From Pseudomonas sp. Irchel 3A7 (GTDB lineage Bacteria > Pseudomonadota > Gammaproteobacteria > Pseudomonadales > Pseudomonadaceae), in contig NZ_FYED01000006.1 of assembly GCF_900187565.1 (NCBI RefSeq), forward strand, positions 1-64,000: a stretch of DNA of 64,000 nucleotides, written 5' to 3'. This document shows positions 1-7,971 of this stretch, piece by piece. The notes beneath the pieces are model-generated. The model searched no databases and had not been told where the DNA came from. It worked only from the letters and a program-made list of their open reading frames with translations. The position numbers were made by a program, and so were the translations under genes. Every line of letters begins with the position of its first letter. Positions within the stretch are counted from its first letter, which is position 1.

Positions 1-184
1 GGCCCCCAAACAGATCATCTGTGCAGCAATGCGCAAGCTCCTACATTTTGTCTACGCCGTTCTTAAATCGGGCCAGCCATTTGACCCGAATTTTGCGCTT
101 GCCCGATGAGGGACAAGACGGTATCTACAGAGGTACCCATACTCTGCGGGAACGGCCAAAAGGCTGCGATCTTTAATCGTTTTT
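1..184. other. Non-coding left edge with a half REP-like motif
   Basis: No convincing gene is visible in the three forward frames, which close quickly, and no gene clearly enters from the left edge. Around 158-174 there is a single arm, AAAAGGCTGCGATCTTT, that resembles one half of the palindrome at 10133-10197. It lies just downstream of the minus-strand gene ending at 185, so it may be a degenerate REP remnant. No partner arm is visible inside the window. Confidence 0.4.
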
Positions 185-478
185 CTATCGGATCGGAAAG
201 CTGTTGAAGTCGACGGCGTTGGCCAACTGGCAATCGATCAGGTCGATAAACCCTTGCACTTCAGGGCTGCTGAAATGCGATTGCATCGCCGCTTCCGATT
301 GCCAGTGGGCACTGACGGTCCAGCGGTTACTGTCCTCAGGGCAGCGGTCGACCATATAGGAATCACAGCCCGGTAGTTCGCGCAGGGTGTCGACAATCTT
401 TTGCAGTTGCTTACCCAGTTCTTCCGAGCGGCCGGCAACGGCCTGCACCTTTACGGTATTGATCACTTTGTAGGACAT
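185..478 (-). CDS. ABM-domain (antibiotic biosynthesis monooxygenase-like) protein
   Basis: This 97-residue protein fits the small dimeric ferredoxin-like ABM/quinol-monooxygenase fold. It begins with a short strand (YKVINTVKVQA), then a helix of charged residues, a PGCDSY turn, and the family signature region RWTVSAHW followed by a helix with HF near residue 68. Proteins of this family oxidise quinols or act on small aromatic or aldehyde substrates without a cofactor, but the substrate here cannot be read from sequence. The ATG is preceded by AGGAG at a 9-nt distance. It lies 124 nt downstream of the MocR-type regulator on the same strand and could be co-transcribed with it. Cytoplasmic; no signal peptide is seen. 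Confidence 0.75.
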   Translation of the reverse strand: MSYKVINTVKVQAVAGRSEELGKQLQKIVDTLRELPGCDSYMVDRCPEDSNRWTVSAHWQSEAAMQSHFSSPEVQGFIDLIDCQLANAVDFNSFPIR

Positions 479-602
479 TGGCTCACACTCCTGAATCAGG
501 CCGGACGAATCCTGCTCATTGAGGGATTACGCCTATGCAGGATAGGCCTGCACCCCCGGACCACCAATAGCCAATCGCCGGATAAAGCCGCAGTCCAATC
601 CA

Positions 603-2036
603 TCAGGCAACTTGTTGCAAAATGTCTCTCAGACGATCCAGGGCGATGTCGATATCCAGGGTCTCGATGGCGCCGAAACCCAGGAAGAACCCGGCTTGCG
701 GTGTTTGTTGGTAGTAAAAACTGTCGATGGCATAGAGCCCGACTTCCACCTTCTTAGCCAGCTCGATCACCAGTGGCACGTCGATTGGTACTTTGCACAT
801 CACCACCATGTGGAAACCGGCCATGGTCGGCACGGCCTCCAGCCATGGCGAGAGATCGCCGGCCATGCGCGCTAGGATCCGGTCGCGCCGGCCCGCATAG
901 ATCGTATGGCAGCGTCGAATGTGCTTGAGCAGGCAGCCTTCGGCGATGAATTTGGCCAGCGCCCACTGGGGCAGGGTGGAGGTGTGCAGGTCGGTCAGCT
1001 GCTTGGCGCGGACCACCGCCTCGAGAATCGCCGGCGGCAGGATCGCGTAACCCAGGCGCAGCTCCGGCAGCAGGGTTTTCGAAAAGGTCCCGACGTAGGC
1101 GACGATCCCGCGCTGATCCATGTTTTGCAGCGAATCGGTTGGCCGACCTTCATAGCGAAATTCGCTGTCATAGTCGTCCTCGATGATGATGGCGCCCAGT
1201 TCATGGGCCTTGGCCAGCAGCGCTACCCGTCGTTCCTGGCTCATGGGCATGCCCAAGGGGAACTGGTGCGAAGGGGTGACGTAAATCAGCCGCGTGCCGA
1301 GGGGGATCTTGTCCACCTGGATGCCCTCGGCATCCACCGGAACGCCGATGACCGTGGCACCGTGGGTGCCGAACAACAGGCGTGCCGGCGGATAGCCGGG
1401 GTCTTCCATGGCCACGATGCTGCCGGGCCGCGTGAGCACCCGGGCGATCAGGTCCAGCGCCTGTTGCGCCCCGTTGCACACCACCACGTCGTCATCCTGG
1501 CAATTGACCCCGCGGGAAAACGCAATGTGCCGGGCGATGGCATTACGCAGCGCCGGCAAACCTTCGGGCAGGCTGTAGAGGCCCTTGGATGCGGCGATCT
1601 GGCGCAAGGCATGGGAGGTGCAGCGGCGCCAGTCATCCTGGGGAAACTGGCCCTTGCTGGTGGCGCCGCCGATGAAGTCATAACGCAGCGAGCCTTCCAG
1701 GGTCGGGTGGCGCAGAAACACCGGCAGATTGCGCCAGGACTCGATCACCTCGAACCCGGCCAGCTCGGTATGGCTTTGCTTGCGCTCGATTTTTGAAGCC
1801 CGGGCATTGACGTAGGTGCCTTTGCCGATCACCCCGGTGAGGAAGTTTTCGTAGGTCAGCTGGGCGTAGGTATCGGAAATGGTCTTGCGCGAGATGCCCA
1901 ACTGCTCGGCCAGCAAGCGGCTCGGCGGGAGCTGCGTCCCTGCTGCCAGACGACCTGATTCGATGGCGCTGCGCAGTTGGTTGTACAACTGGCCCGCCAG
2001 GTCCTTGCGGCCGTTAATGACAACATGTAGTTCCAT
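603..2036 (-). CDS. MocR-family regulator (GntR wHTH fused to class I aminotransferase domain)
   Basis: The 477-residue protein has an N-terminal winged helix (about residues 12-80; LPPSRLLAEQLGISRKT is the recognition region). It is joined by a linker to a fold-type I aminotransferase-like domain (about 120-470). The expected pyridoxal-phosphate lysine is present in GTFSKTL near residue 320, followed by LRLGY, and IIEDDYDSEF supplies the cofactor-contacting aspartate. MocR proteins sense PLP-linked ligands and control nearby metabolic genes. The start at 2036 was chosen over the longer reading (2156) because CAGGAG sits about 10 nt upstream and the protein then begins at the helix preceding the HTH. 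The target is unknown. The downstream ABM gene and the 377-nt upstream non-coding region are the obvious candidates. Confidence 0.85.
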   Translation of the reverse strand: MELHVVINGRKDLAGQLYNQLRSAIESGRLAAGTQLPPSRLLAEQLGISRKTISDTYAQLTYENFLTGVIGKGTYVNARASKIERKQSHTELAGFEVIESWRNLPVFLRHPTLEGSLRYDFIGGATSKGQFPQDDWRRCTSHALRQIAASKGLYSLPEGLPALRNAIARHIAFSRGVNCQDDDVVVCNGAQQALDLIARVLTRPGSIVAMEDPGYPPARLLFGTHGATVIGVPVDAEGIQVDKIPLGTRLIYVTPSHQFPLGMPMSQERRVALLAKAHELGAIIIEDDYDSEFRYEGRPTDSLQNMDQRGIVAYVGTFSKTLLPELRLGYAILPPAILEAVVRAKQLTDLHTSTLPQWALAKFIAEGCLLKHIRRCHTIYAGRRDRILARMAGDLSPWLEAVPTMAGFHMVVMCKVPIDVPLVIELAKKVEVGLYAIDSFYYQQTPQAGFFLGFGAIETLDIDIALDRLRDILQQVA

Positions 2037-2413
2037 ACCGGCAAGCTCCTGCGACGGGTGATCTGGTTCGCGCTGTACATGGCGCAAGAGTACCCGGATT
2101 TGTCGGCAGGGATGAAGTTGCGAAGGGAAAAAACGCTGGATTGGACTAGTGGGCAATGGTCTGCCCGGAAATCGCAGAATTGGCTATCGATTGATCGGAT
2201 AATCGCCGTTAGTCTGTCGCCCTCTTTGAAGCTGTCGAGTTTGCTCGATATCTTCGGGTGACAAGTTTTGGTGTTGCTCCGCCACAAGCCTTGCAATGAT
2301 TATTGCAGGGCTTTCTTTGTTGCTTGAATACTATTATTTTAGATACTCATCCTTGCAGAGATATTTGTCTTGCAAGGATGAGTCAGTGCAACAGCCATTG
2401 GTAATTCAGCACT
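2037..2413. other. Intergenic region with two related inverted repeats
   Basis: This 377-nt stretch separates the MocR start from the end of a small secreted-protein gene, both on the minus strand. No open frame in it looks like a gene. It holds a short inverted repeat TGCAAT-GATT-ATTGCA at 2292-2307 and a longer one at 2345-2383. Both carry the heptamer CCTTGCA or its complement. Local AT content rises between about 2280 and 2345. It must contain the MocR promoter, and MocR proteins often bind their own upstream region, but I cannot define the operator by eye. Confidence 0.4.
2345..2383. repeat. 13-bp perfect inverted repeat (stem-loop or operator)
   Basis: ACTCATCCTTGCA at 2345-2357 is the exact reverse complement of TGCAAGGATGAGT at 2371-2383, with a 13-nt loop. 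It lies 31 nt past the stop codon of the small minus-strand gene at 2414-2611. A terminator is therefore possible, but no T-run follows on either strand. It could equally be a regulator site upstream of the MocR gene. Confidence 0.45.
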
Positions 2414-2611
2414 TCAGCTGGATTTGGCGGGCTTGGTTTCTGCACGTTCAGCGGTGTTCTGATTGTCGTTTTGAATCCGTTCGTTTTGCGCTGCGACCTG
2501 CTGGGCACGGGCATTGGCGCGTTCGATCAAGCGGTCGCTGCCACCTTCGGCGAAGGAGAGGCCAGAGAACGCTGCGCACAACAGGCTGCCGACGATAACT
2601 ATATTTTTCAT
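2414..2611 (-). CDS. Small secreted protein, 65 aa, unknown function
   Basis: The product starts with a clear signal peptide: MKN, a hydrophobic core IVIVGSLLCAAFSGLS, and an FA-EGG cleavage region around residue 21. The mature part is only about 44 residues, very polar and rich in Gln, Asn, Glu and Lys (RAQQVAAQNERIQ). This suggests one charged helix with no cysteine. An AAGG ribosome-binding site precedes the ATG. Codon use is normal for the window, and the reading frame has a real signal peptide, which argues that it is a gene and not chance. I do not recognise a named family. It is probably periplasmic. Confidence 0.6.
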   Translation of the reverse strand: MKNIVIVGSLLCAAFSGLSFAEGGSDRLIERANARAQQVAAQNERIQNDNQNTAERAETKPAKSS

Positions 2612-2912
2612 GATGTTTACCTTTTGAAGTGAAGTTGCAAGTGTCTGGATGACGGCGCCAGTTTAGTGAGCGAATCGAACGATAGAAAATATCCAATTTT
2701 GAACTTAACGTGGTGACCAATGTGTTGTTGGAAGTTCAATGGGCCAGTGCGTTAAAGCCTGTTGTCGGTATTTGAAAGCAGGGTGTGGAGTCCTGTGTTT
2801 TTTCAATGACCGATCGTGGTAAGTGGTCCACCGTTTTTTCGCATAATTGGATCTGGCATCGCCCGGTGTGTGTGCCAATCTTGAAACATTCACCTGATTG
2901 AAAAGGCCTGCC
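2612..2912. other. Divergent intergenic region
   Basis: These 301 nt lie between the small secreted protein (minus) and the AhpD-like gene (plus), so promoters for both are expected here. The region is more AT-rich than its neighbours. No repeat, riboswitch or clear sigma-70 pair stands out beyond a weak CATAAT around 2841. Confidence 0.35.
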
Positions 2913-3353
2913 ATGAACCCTCGACTGGATTACTACAGCGCTTCACCCAAGGCGATGAAAGCAATGATCGCCATGGAGGCTCTGACCAGCAGCCTGAGCA
3001 TCGAGCCGGCGCTGTTGCACTTGATCAAGATCCGCGCGTCGCAGCTCAACGGCTGCGCGTTCTGCACCGACATGCACTCGGTGGATGCCCGGCGCCTGGG
3101 CGAGACCGATCGGCGCCTGTATTCCATTGTGGTCTGGCGCGACAGCAACTTCTTCAACCCGCGCGAGCGTGCAGCCCTGGCCTGGACCGAGGCCGTGACG
3201 CTGCTGTCGAAAAGCCATGTGCCGGATGATGTCTACGAGGAGGCCCGGGGCCAATTCAGCGAAGGCGAACTGGTGGACCTGACCATCGCGGTCACCACCA
3301 TCAACAGCTGGAACCGCCTGGCCGTTAGCTTTCGACAAAGTCCCAGTACCTGA
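2913..3353 (+). CDS. Carboxymuconolactone decarboxylase / AhpD-like alkylhydroperoxidase family protein
   Basis: The 146-residue protein is an all-helical AhpD-core domain. The redox signature CAFCTDMH (Cys-x-x-Cys with the His two residues later) is intact near residues 49-56, preceded by LIKIRASQLNGC as in the family. AhpD-type proteins reduce peroxides or regenerate peroxidases with these two cysteines. Many stand-alone members are uncharacterised, so a general thiol-based antioxidant role is the safe reading. The start at 2913 has AAAAGG 7 nt upstream and fits the family N-terminus better than the ATG 15 nt earlier. It is monocistronic: followed by a REP element and then a LysR gene. Confidence 0.82.
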   Translation: MNPRLDYYSASPKAMKAMIAMEALTSSLSIEPALLHLIKIRASQLNGCAFCTDMHSVDARRLGETDRRLYSIVVWRDSNFFNPRERAALAWTEAVTLLSKSHVPDDVYEEARGQFSEGELVDLTIAVTTINSWNRLAVSFRQSPST

Positions 3354-3369
3354 TCTCAAGGGCACGCGT

Positions 3370-3463
3370 CCCTCTGCTCGCGATGGACGTCAACGATAAC
3401 GCGCCCGGTCTGAATGATCGCGTTGTCTGGGTATCCATCGCGAGCAGAGCTCGCTCCTACAGG
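3370..3463. repeat. REPIN of the TAGGAGCGAGC family, left arm degraded
   Basis: The right arm TCGCGAGCAGAGCTCGCTCC at about 3437-3456 faces a shortened left arm CTCTGCTCGCGATGGA at about 3372. The spacer starts GACGTCAACGATAACGCG, the same spacer start as the copy at 5811-5915. It lies downstream of the AhpD-like gene. Confidence 0.75.
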
Positions 3464-3536
3464 TGTGTTGTCACACCCGCTTCATGATCGATGCGCAGGA
3501 TGGAGCTCCCATAGATAGACCGACAGGGAGTCATCG

Positions 3537-4517
3537 ATGTCATTCTTGGAAGCTTCCGGTCATCGGCGTATGGCCGAGTACCGCGTCCCCCTTGATAAAA
3601 CTCCATCCTGGCGCCTCCGCGCGGCACAGATCGATCCGGTGCTGGCGCAGAGTTTCAGCGTCAGTGCCCGTTGCGGCTGCTTCATGCAGGCGGCCCGCCG
3701 CCTCAACATCAAGGCCACCCTCTTGCGCAAGCAGTTGGCGCAGCTGGAAGCCCAGTTGCAGTGTTCATTGTTCAGCCCCTCGGACAATGGCCTTGTCCTC
3801 AGTCGTGACGGGTTGCAATTGCAGTCGCAGTTGATTGCGCTGGCCCACGAACGTGACCTGCCGGTGATCCAGCAACCGTTGGTGCGCCTGGCTATCGCCG
3901 AGTCGATCCTGCACGACATTCTCGGGCGCGATCTGGTGGCATTGCTGCGACGCAATGCCAGCGTCCGCCTGGACATCATCACCCTGGACAGCGAACTGAC
4001 CCTGCAAGCAGTCACGGCCGATGTGGTGGTGTGGCTGGCCGGCACCGATTCGCCGCTGCCCGGTCCGAGTTTCGCCACCAGTGAGCCCCGGGCCCTGGCG
4101 CAACTCGACTACCTGCCGCACATCGCCAAGCGCTATTCACGGGTCGCCTCGCGCCCCGACAGCCTCGAGGATCTGGCCGACTTTATGTTGGTGCAATGGC
4201 AGCATGATCGTCAGGTCGACAGTTTTCGGCCATGGAACAATCTGGTGGACCAGCGCCTGGCCGGGGTCGTGCAGTTGCATTCCTATGAGCTGATGCTGGA
4301 GATGATCCGCTGCAGCGCGTGCATTGGCTTGTTGCCCGGCTACATGAGCCGCTTCGATCGCGGGTTGACCGGTTTGCCGGAGCTGTTCGGTCAAGCGATG
4401 CAGCGCCAGGTGTGGATGGCGGTGAATGCCGGGTCGGAGGGCGAGGAGCAGGTGCAGATGCTGGTGGAGTTGATCCATAACACCTTCAGCGAACGTCGGG
4501 AGTGGTTCGAGGGTTGA
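3537..4517 (+). CDS. LysR-family transcriptional regulator
   Basis: The 326-residue length matches LysR regulators. The N-terminal helix-turn-helix is shifted by about 30 residues (an extension MSFLEASGHRRMAEYR precedes it). It reads FSVSARCGCFMQAARRLN then LLRKQLAQLEAQL, the usual LysR pattern in which a dimerisation helix follows the recognition helix. The remainder fits a periplasmic-binding-protein-like effector domain. An internal ATG at 3570 would remove part of the extension, but the ATG at 3537 has AGGGA correctly spaced. The HTH is somewhat divergent (Cys-Gly-Cys in the turn). The flanking genes are unrelated, so the target is unknown. Confidence 0.78.
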   Translation: MSFLEASGHRRMAEYRVPLDKTPSWRLRAAQIDPVLAQSFSVSARCGCFMQAARRLNIKATLLRKQLAQLEAQLQCSLFSPSDNGLVLSRDGLQLQSQLIALAHERDLPVIQQPLVRLAIAESILHDILGRDLVALLRRNASVRLDIITLDSELTLQAVTADVVVWLAGTDSPLPGPSFATSEPRALAQLDYLPHIAKRYSRVASRPDSLEDLADFMLVQWQHDRQVDSFRPWNNLVDQRLAGVVQLHSYELMLEMIRCSACIGLLPGYMSRFDRGLTGLPELFGQAMQRQVWMAVNAGSEGEEQVQMLVELIHNTFSERREWFEG

Positions 4518-4528
4518 CTCATCTCAAA

Positions 4529-4621
4529 CTGTGGGAGCGAGCCTGCTCGCGAAAGCGTCATGTCAGTCAATACGAGTGTTGAATGTGATGGCCTCTTCGC
4601 GAGCAGGCTCGCTCCCACAAG
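4529..4621. repeat. REPIN, GTGGGAGCGAGCCTGCTCGCG family, long spacer
   Basis: Two inverted arms (GTGGGAGCGAGCCTGCTCGC at 4531-4550 and its complement ending near 4618) enclose a spacer of about 45 nt. The spacer resembles those of the copies at 7816, 23879 and 39476. It is intergenic, between the LysR and GNAT genes. Confidence 0.9.
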
Positions 4622-4690
4622 GATTCTCGCCAGCAGGGATGGTAGCGTTGTAGAGTGAACCGTCATGTCTGCCTCAAGGATGAATCACCC

Positions 4691-5206
4691 ATGCCCGTCA
4701 CTGAATCGCTCATCACTCTCGAACGCCTCAAGGAATCCCACCTCGAAGGCATCACCGCGCTCTACCGTGAGCCGGTGGTTGTCCGTCAGACGCTGCAAAT
4801 GCCGTTTTTGTCCCCCGATATCTGGCGCAAACGCCTGGCGTCGGACGACGAGCGGGTGATGCAACTGGTGGCGCTGCACCAGGGGGCGGTTGTCGGCAAC
4901 ATCACCCTGGAACAGTTTTCCCGTATCCGCCGCAGCCATGCCGGCAGCTTCGGCATGGGCGTGGCGCGTGAATGGCAGGGCAAAGGCGTGGGTTCAAAGC
5001 TGCTGGCGGCGGCACTGGACATCGCCGACAACTGGATGAACCTGCGCCGCGTCGAACTGACCGTTTACGCTGACAACGAAGCCGCCATCGGCCTGTATCG
5101 CAAATTCGGTTTCGAAACCGAAGGGCTGCTGCGCGATTACGGGTTCCGCGACGGCCAGTGGGTCGATGTCTTGAGCATGGCGCGCCTGCGTCGCATGCCC
5201 GGCTAG
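4691..5206 (+). CDS. GNAT family N-acetyltransferase, YhhY/AaaT-like
   Basis: The 171-residue protein is a single GNAT domain. The acetyl-CoA pyrophosphate loop is visible as EWQGKGVGSKLL (Q/R-x-x-G-x-G/A), followed by ALDIADNW, then the RRVELTVYADNEAAIGLY and GFETEG blocks of motif B. The overall layout, including the TLQMPF segment early on, resembles E. coli YhhY (AaaT), which acetylates free amino acids; I compare this from memory. The start at 4691 has AAGGATG upstream and is preferred over the ATG at 4655. The gene stands alone between a REPIN and a hypothetical gene. Confidence 0.82.
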   Translation: MPVTESLITLERLKESHLEGITALYREPVVVRQTLQMPFLSPDIWRKRLASDDERVMQLVALHQGAVVGNITLEQFSRIRRSHAGSFGMGVAREWQGKGVGSKLLAAALDIADNWMNLRRVELTVYADNEAAIGLYRKFGFETEGLLRDYGFRDGQWVDVLSMARLRRMPG

Positions 5207-5294
5207 AGACCTCCCGGCGTTTAGTCGTACGCCGGCAGCGCGCATCTGCCATGCTGGATATCCGTAGCACCGCTTCAACCAAAGGAACACCGCA

Positions 5295-5789
5295 ATGGAC
5301 GATGTACAGCAACTGGGCGAGATGCTTCGTCACTACGCAGAAAGCGAAGCGCACAAGAAGCAGGTATTCGAGTCGCAATCGGCCGTTTGGGCGACGCGCA
5401 TCGGTGAACTGTTCGACCAGATCCAGCAGTGGCTGGAGCCGGTCAAGGCACCGAATCTGCTGGAGGTGAGCCGCGAGCAGTACGTTGCCTTCGGGCCAAG
5501 CGTTCCGGTGGAGGCGTCGACGTTCAAAACCGAGAAATTATCCATTGTGATTGCCGGCAAGCCGGTGGAATTCGTGCCGGATGTGATGGGCGTGGGCGGT
5601 CAGATTTCCCTGGCGGTCATGGGCTTTACCGCTGCGCGCTATGGCAGCGTTTCGCTGGTCTGCCTGCCACCTTCCAATGATTGGCAGTGGCGCAAGACCA
5701 ACGGTTTGAAAGACCCGGATACCTTTGCGTTCGATGCGAACTTTTTGGCGCAACAGCTGCAGAGCCTGATTCCCCGCGAGCGCAGCTGA
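5295..5789 (+). CDS. Conserved hypothetical protein, 164 aa
   Basis: I do not recognise this protein. The N-terminal third is helical and charged (ELFDQIQQWLEPVK). The rest looks like a beta-rich domain with IVIAGKPVEFVP, a Gly-rich turn VMGVGG and strand SVSLVCLPP, ending with a helix LAQQLQSLIPRE. No signal peptide, membrane segment or cysteine cluster is seen; it should be cytoplasmic. AAAGGA lies 8 nt before the ATG and the codon use matches the neighbours, supporting a real gene. It is convergent with the ccoQ-like gene across a REPIN, so it is not part of the respiratory cluster. Confidence 0.65.
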   Translation: MDDVQQLGEMLRHYAESEAHKKQVFESQSAVWATRIGELFDQIQQWLEPVKAPNLLEVSREQYVAFGPSVPVEASTFKTEKLSIVIAGKPVEFVPDVMGVGGQISLAVMGFTAARYGSVSLVCLPPSNDWQWRKTNGLKDPDTFAFDANFLAQQLQSLIPRERS

Positions 5790-5810
5790 AGCCTTGGCTT
5801 GACGCATGTC

Positions 5811-5915
5811 CCTGTAGGAGCGAGCTTGCTCGCGATGGACGTCAACGATAACGCGTGCTGTCTGATTGATTGCGTTGTCCTGACGTTTTTCGCGAGCAAG
5901 CTCGCTCCTACAGGG
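5811..5915. repeat. REPIN of the TAGGAGCGAGCTTGCTCGCG family
   Basis: The arms CCTGTAGGAGCGAGCTTGCT (from 5811) and AGCAAGCTCGCTCCTACAGG (to about 5914) are perfect inverted repeats around a spacer of about 57 nt. The spacer begins with the same GACGTCAACGATAACGCG as the copy at 3370. It lies between convergent genes and may also end transcription there. Confidence 0.9.
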
Positions 5916-5928
5916 GATGGGTGGCGCA

Positions 5929-6150
5929 TCAGATTTCGAGGTTTCCCCAACCCGACTTCACCTCTTCCGGTGCCACGGCGTTGATGATTTTGCCAGTAGC
6001 CGCTTCCACCCGCCGCGCCACCTCCGGATCATCGGCAAACGGAATCAAACTGGCATCCTCGAGACTCTCGGCAGTCTGGTGTCTCAAGTAATATTCCACC
6101 GCCAGCCACAGGCTCACCGCTCCCAGAATATTCAGCGCGATTTCGATCAT
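5929..6150 (-). CDS. Small membrane protein next to ccoN (CcoQ-like)
   Basis: The 73-residue product has one hydrophobic N-terminal segment (IALNILGAVSLWLAVEYYL) followed by a charged soluble tail with PFADDPEVARRVE. That layout is what CcoQ-like small subunits of cbb3 oxidases look like: one membrane helix and a DPE-containing tail. Its ATG shares one nucleotide with the ccoN stop (TGATG), so the two are translationally coupled. CcoQ stabilises cbb3 complexes. From memory, the orphan ccoN of P. aeruginosa (PA4133) is likewise followed by such a gene. Sequence similarity to classical CcoQ is weak, so the name is by context. Confidence 0.7.
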   Translation of the reverse strand: MIEIALNILGAVSLWLAVEYYLRHQTAESLEDASLIPFADDPEVARRVEAATGKIINAVAPEEVKSGWGNLEI

Positions 6151-7577
6151 CAGGCTATCTGCGCCTCAAGTTCTGCCATTTTCAGGTCTGACACCCGAAC
6201 CGTCCGCCACACGTTGTAAGCCATCAGCAACATGCCGCCGAGGAAGAACACGCCCCCGGCAAAGCGCACCACGAACCCCGGATGGCTGGCCTGCAAGGCT
6301 TCGACGAAGGAGTAGGTCAATGTGCCGTCGTCGTTGATCGCGCGCCACATCAGGCCCTGGGTGATGCCATTGACCCACATCGAAGCGATGTACAGCACCG
6401 TGCCGATGGTCGCCAGCCAGAAGTGCAGGTTGATCAGCGGCGTGCTGTGCATCTGCTCACGGCCGAAGACTTTCGGCACCATGTGATAGGTCGCGCCAAA
6501 GGTAATCATCGCCACCCAACCCAATGCCCCGGCATGTACGTGGCCGATGGTCCAGTCGGTGTAGTGGGAGAGGGCGTTGACGGTCTTGATCGCCATCATC
6601 GGCCCTTCGAAGGTCGACATGCCGTAGAAGGCCAGCGACAGCACCAGAAAGCGCAGGATCGGGTCGGTGCGCAATTTATGCCAGGCGCCCGACAGAGTCA
6701 TCATGCCGTTGATCATGCCGCCCCAGCTCGGTGCCAGCAGGATCAGCGACATGGCCATGCCCAGCGACTGCGCCCAGTCCGGTAGCGCGGTGTAGTGCAG
6801 GTGGTGGGGACCTGCCCAGATGTACAGGGTGATCAGCGCCCAGAAGTGCACGATGGACAAACGATAGGAGTACACCGGGCGGCCGACCTGTTTCGGCACG
6901 AAGTAATACATCATCCCGAGGAAACCGGTGGTCAGGAAAAAGCCCACGGCGTTGTGGCCGTACCACCACTGCACCATGGCATCGGTGGCCCCGGAATACA
7001 CCGGATAGGACTTGAACCAGCTCACCGGGATCGACAGGTGGTTGACCACGTGCAACATGGCGATGACGACGATGAACGCGCCGAAGAACCAGTTGCCGAC
7101 GTAGATGTGCTTGGTCTTGCGCTGCACCAAGGTGGTGAAGAACACGATGGCGTAGGCCACCCAGACCACGGTCATCCACACCGCGCCGGAGAATTCGATC
7201 TCGGCGTATTCCTTGGTGGTGGTGTAACCCAGCGGCAGGCTGATCAGCATCACCACGATCACCGACTGCCAGCCCCAGAACGTGAAGGCGGCGAGTTTGT
7301 CCGAGAACAGCCGCACCTGACAGGTACGCTGCACCGCGTAATAACTGGCGGCGAATTGCGCGCTGCCGGCGAAACCGAAAATCACCAGGCTGGTGTGCAG
7401 CGGACGCAAGCGGCCGAAACTGGTCCACGGCAGGTCGAGGTTCATCTCGGGCCATACCAGCTGCGAGGCGATCCACACGCCCATCGCCATTCCCACGACG
7501 CCCCAGAATACGGTCGCCACGACGAATTGGCGGACGACCTTGTAGTTATAGGTCTGTCCGTTAGTTGTTGTGCTCAT
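6150..7577 (-). CDS. ccoN: cbb3-type cytochrome c oxidase catalytic subunit I (orphan CcoN)
   Basis: The 475-residue length is typical of CcoN, with about 12 hydrophobic helices. The metal ligands are visible: RPLHTSL for a heme b ligand, YGHNAVGFF and WAGPHHLHY for the copper-B histidines, and [11 protein letters not shown] carrying the two final heme ligands. It would reduce O2 to water with electrons from cytochrome c subunits. No ccoO or ccoP gene is nearby, so it must borrow those subunits from a complete operon elsewhere, as known for orphan CcoN isoforms of P. aeruginosa. The start at 7577 has GGAAG upstream; the longer frame to 7940 merely translates a REPIN. It is divergent from a nitrite/sulfite reductase, suggesting a link to nitrogen or sulfur oxide stress. 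Confidence 0.92.
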   Translation of the reverse strand: MSTTTNGQTYNYKVVRQFVVATVFWGVVGMAMGVWIASQLVWPEMNLDLPWTSFGRLRPLHTSLVIFGFAGSAQFAASYYAVQRTCQVRLFSDKLAAFTFWGWQSVIVVMLISLPLGYTTTKEYAEIEFSGAVWMTVVWVAYAIVFFTTLVQRKTKHIYVGNWFFGAFIVVIAMLHVVNHLSIPVSWFKSYPVYSGATDAMVQWWYGHNAVGFFLTTGFLGMMYYFVPKQVGRPVYSYRLSIVHFWALITLYIWAGPHHLHYTALPDWAQSLGMAMSLILLAPSWGGMINGMMTLSGAWHKLRTDPILRFLVLSLAFYGMSTFEGPMMAIKTVNALSHYTDWTIGHVHAGALGWVAMITFGATYHMVPKVFGREQMHSTPLINLHFWLATIGTVLYIASMWVNGITQGLMWRAINDDGTLTYSFVEALQASHPGFVVRFAGGVFFLGGMLLMAYNVWRTVRVSDLKMAELEAQIA

Positions 7578-7971
7578 GCTCAATGCTTCCACGGTTGCAA
7601 AGTCGGGCAACTGTAAAAACATCGGCAAATCCAAAACAGACTCAGGAAAAACTGATTTATGCGGATCAGATCGGAAGTAGCCAAGGCTGGGCTGGTTGGC
7701 CTCTGATACGGTTTTTTTGAAAACAGCTGAATCTGTAATGCAGATCAGCGCGGGTTCATAGTCACATCCTCGAGAACGAGCCGAATTGTCTGATGCCATC
7801 GGCCTGAGCGCAGACCTTGTGGGAGCGAGCCTGCTCGCGAAGAGGCCGGCACATTCACCATCAATGTCGCCTGACACTCCGCCTTCGCGAGCAGGCTCGC
7901 TCCCACAAGGTTTCCACCTTGAGCGACTGGGATCAGCCACAGAGCCCGATCAACCCTGATGAGGTAGCCAG
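7578..7971. promoter_or_regulatory. Divergent ccoN / nitrite-reductase promoter region, possible weak ANR-type site
   Basis: This 394-nt region must hold both divergent promoters. At 7656-7669 there is TTTAT-GCGG-ATCAG, which matches the FNR/ANR dyad TTGAT-N4-ATCAA at 8 of 10 positions. It lies about 80-95 nt upstream of the ccoN start. The site is imperfect, and oxygen control is only an inference from the nature of ccoN. The right half of the region is filled by a REPIN at 7816-7911. Confidence 0.35.
7816..7911. repeat. REPIN, GTGGGAGCGAGCCTGCTCGCG family, long spacer
   Basis: The inverted arms begin with TGTGGGAGCGAGCCTGCTCG at about 7818 and end with its complement at about 7909. The spacer, read on the minus strand, is related to those of the copies at 4529 and 23879. 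It is placed between the divergent promoters of ccoN and the reductase gene. Confidence 0.9.

Noticed and set aside
5639..5950. Frames encoding GASLLAK / GSEPAREG / RAGSLPQ peptides at many places
   Set aside because: These are translations of REP arms and recur wherever a REPIN lies. They are treated as genes only where the frame continues into conserved protein on both sides (21 and 24 kb).
7578..7971. Riboswitch in the ccoN/reductase intergenic region
   Set aside because: The only strong secondary structure is the REPIN. Nothing resembles a cobalamin, FMN or molybdenum-cofactor element.
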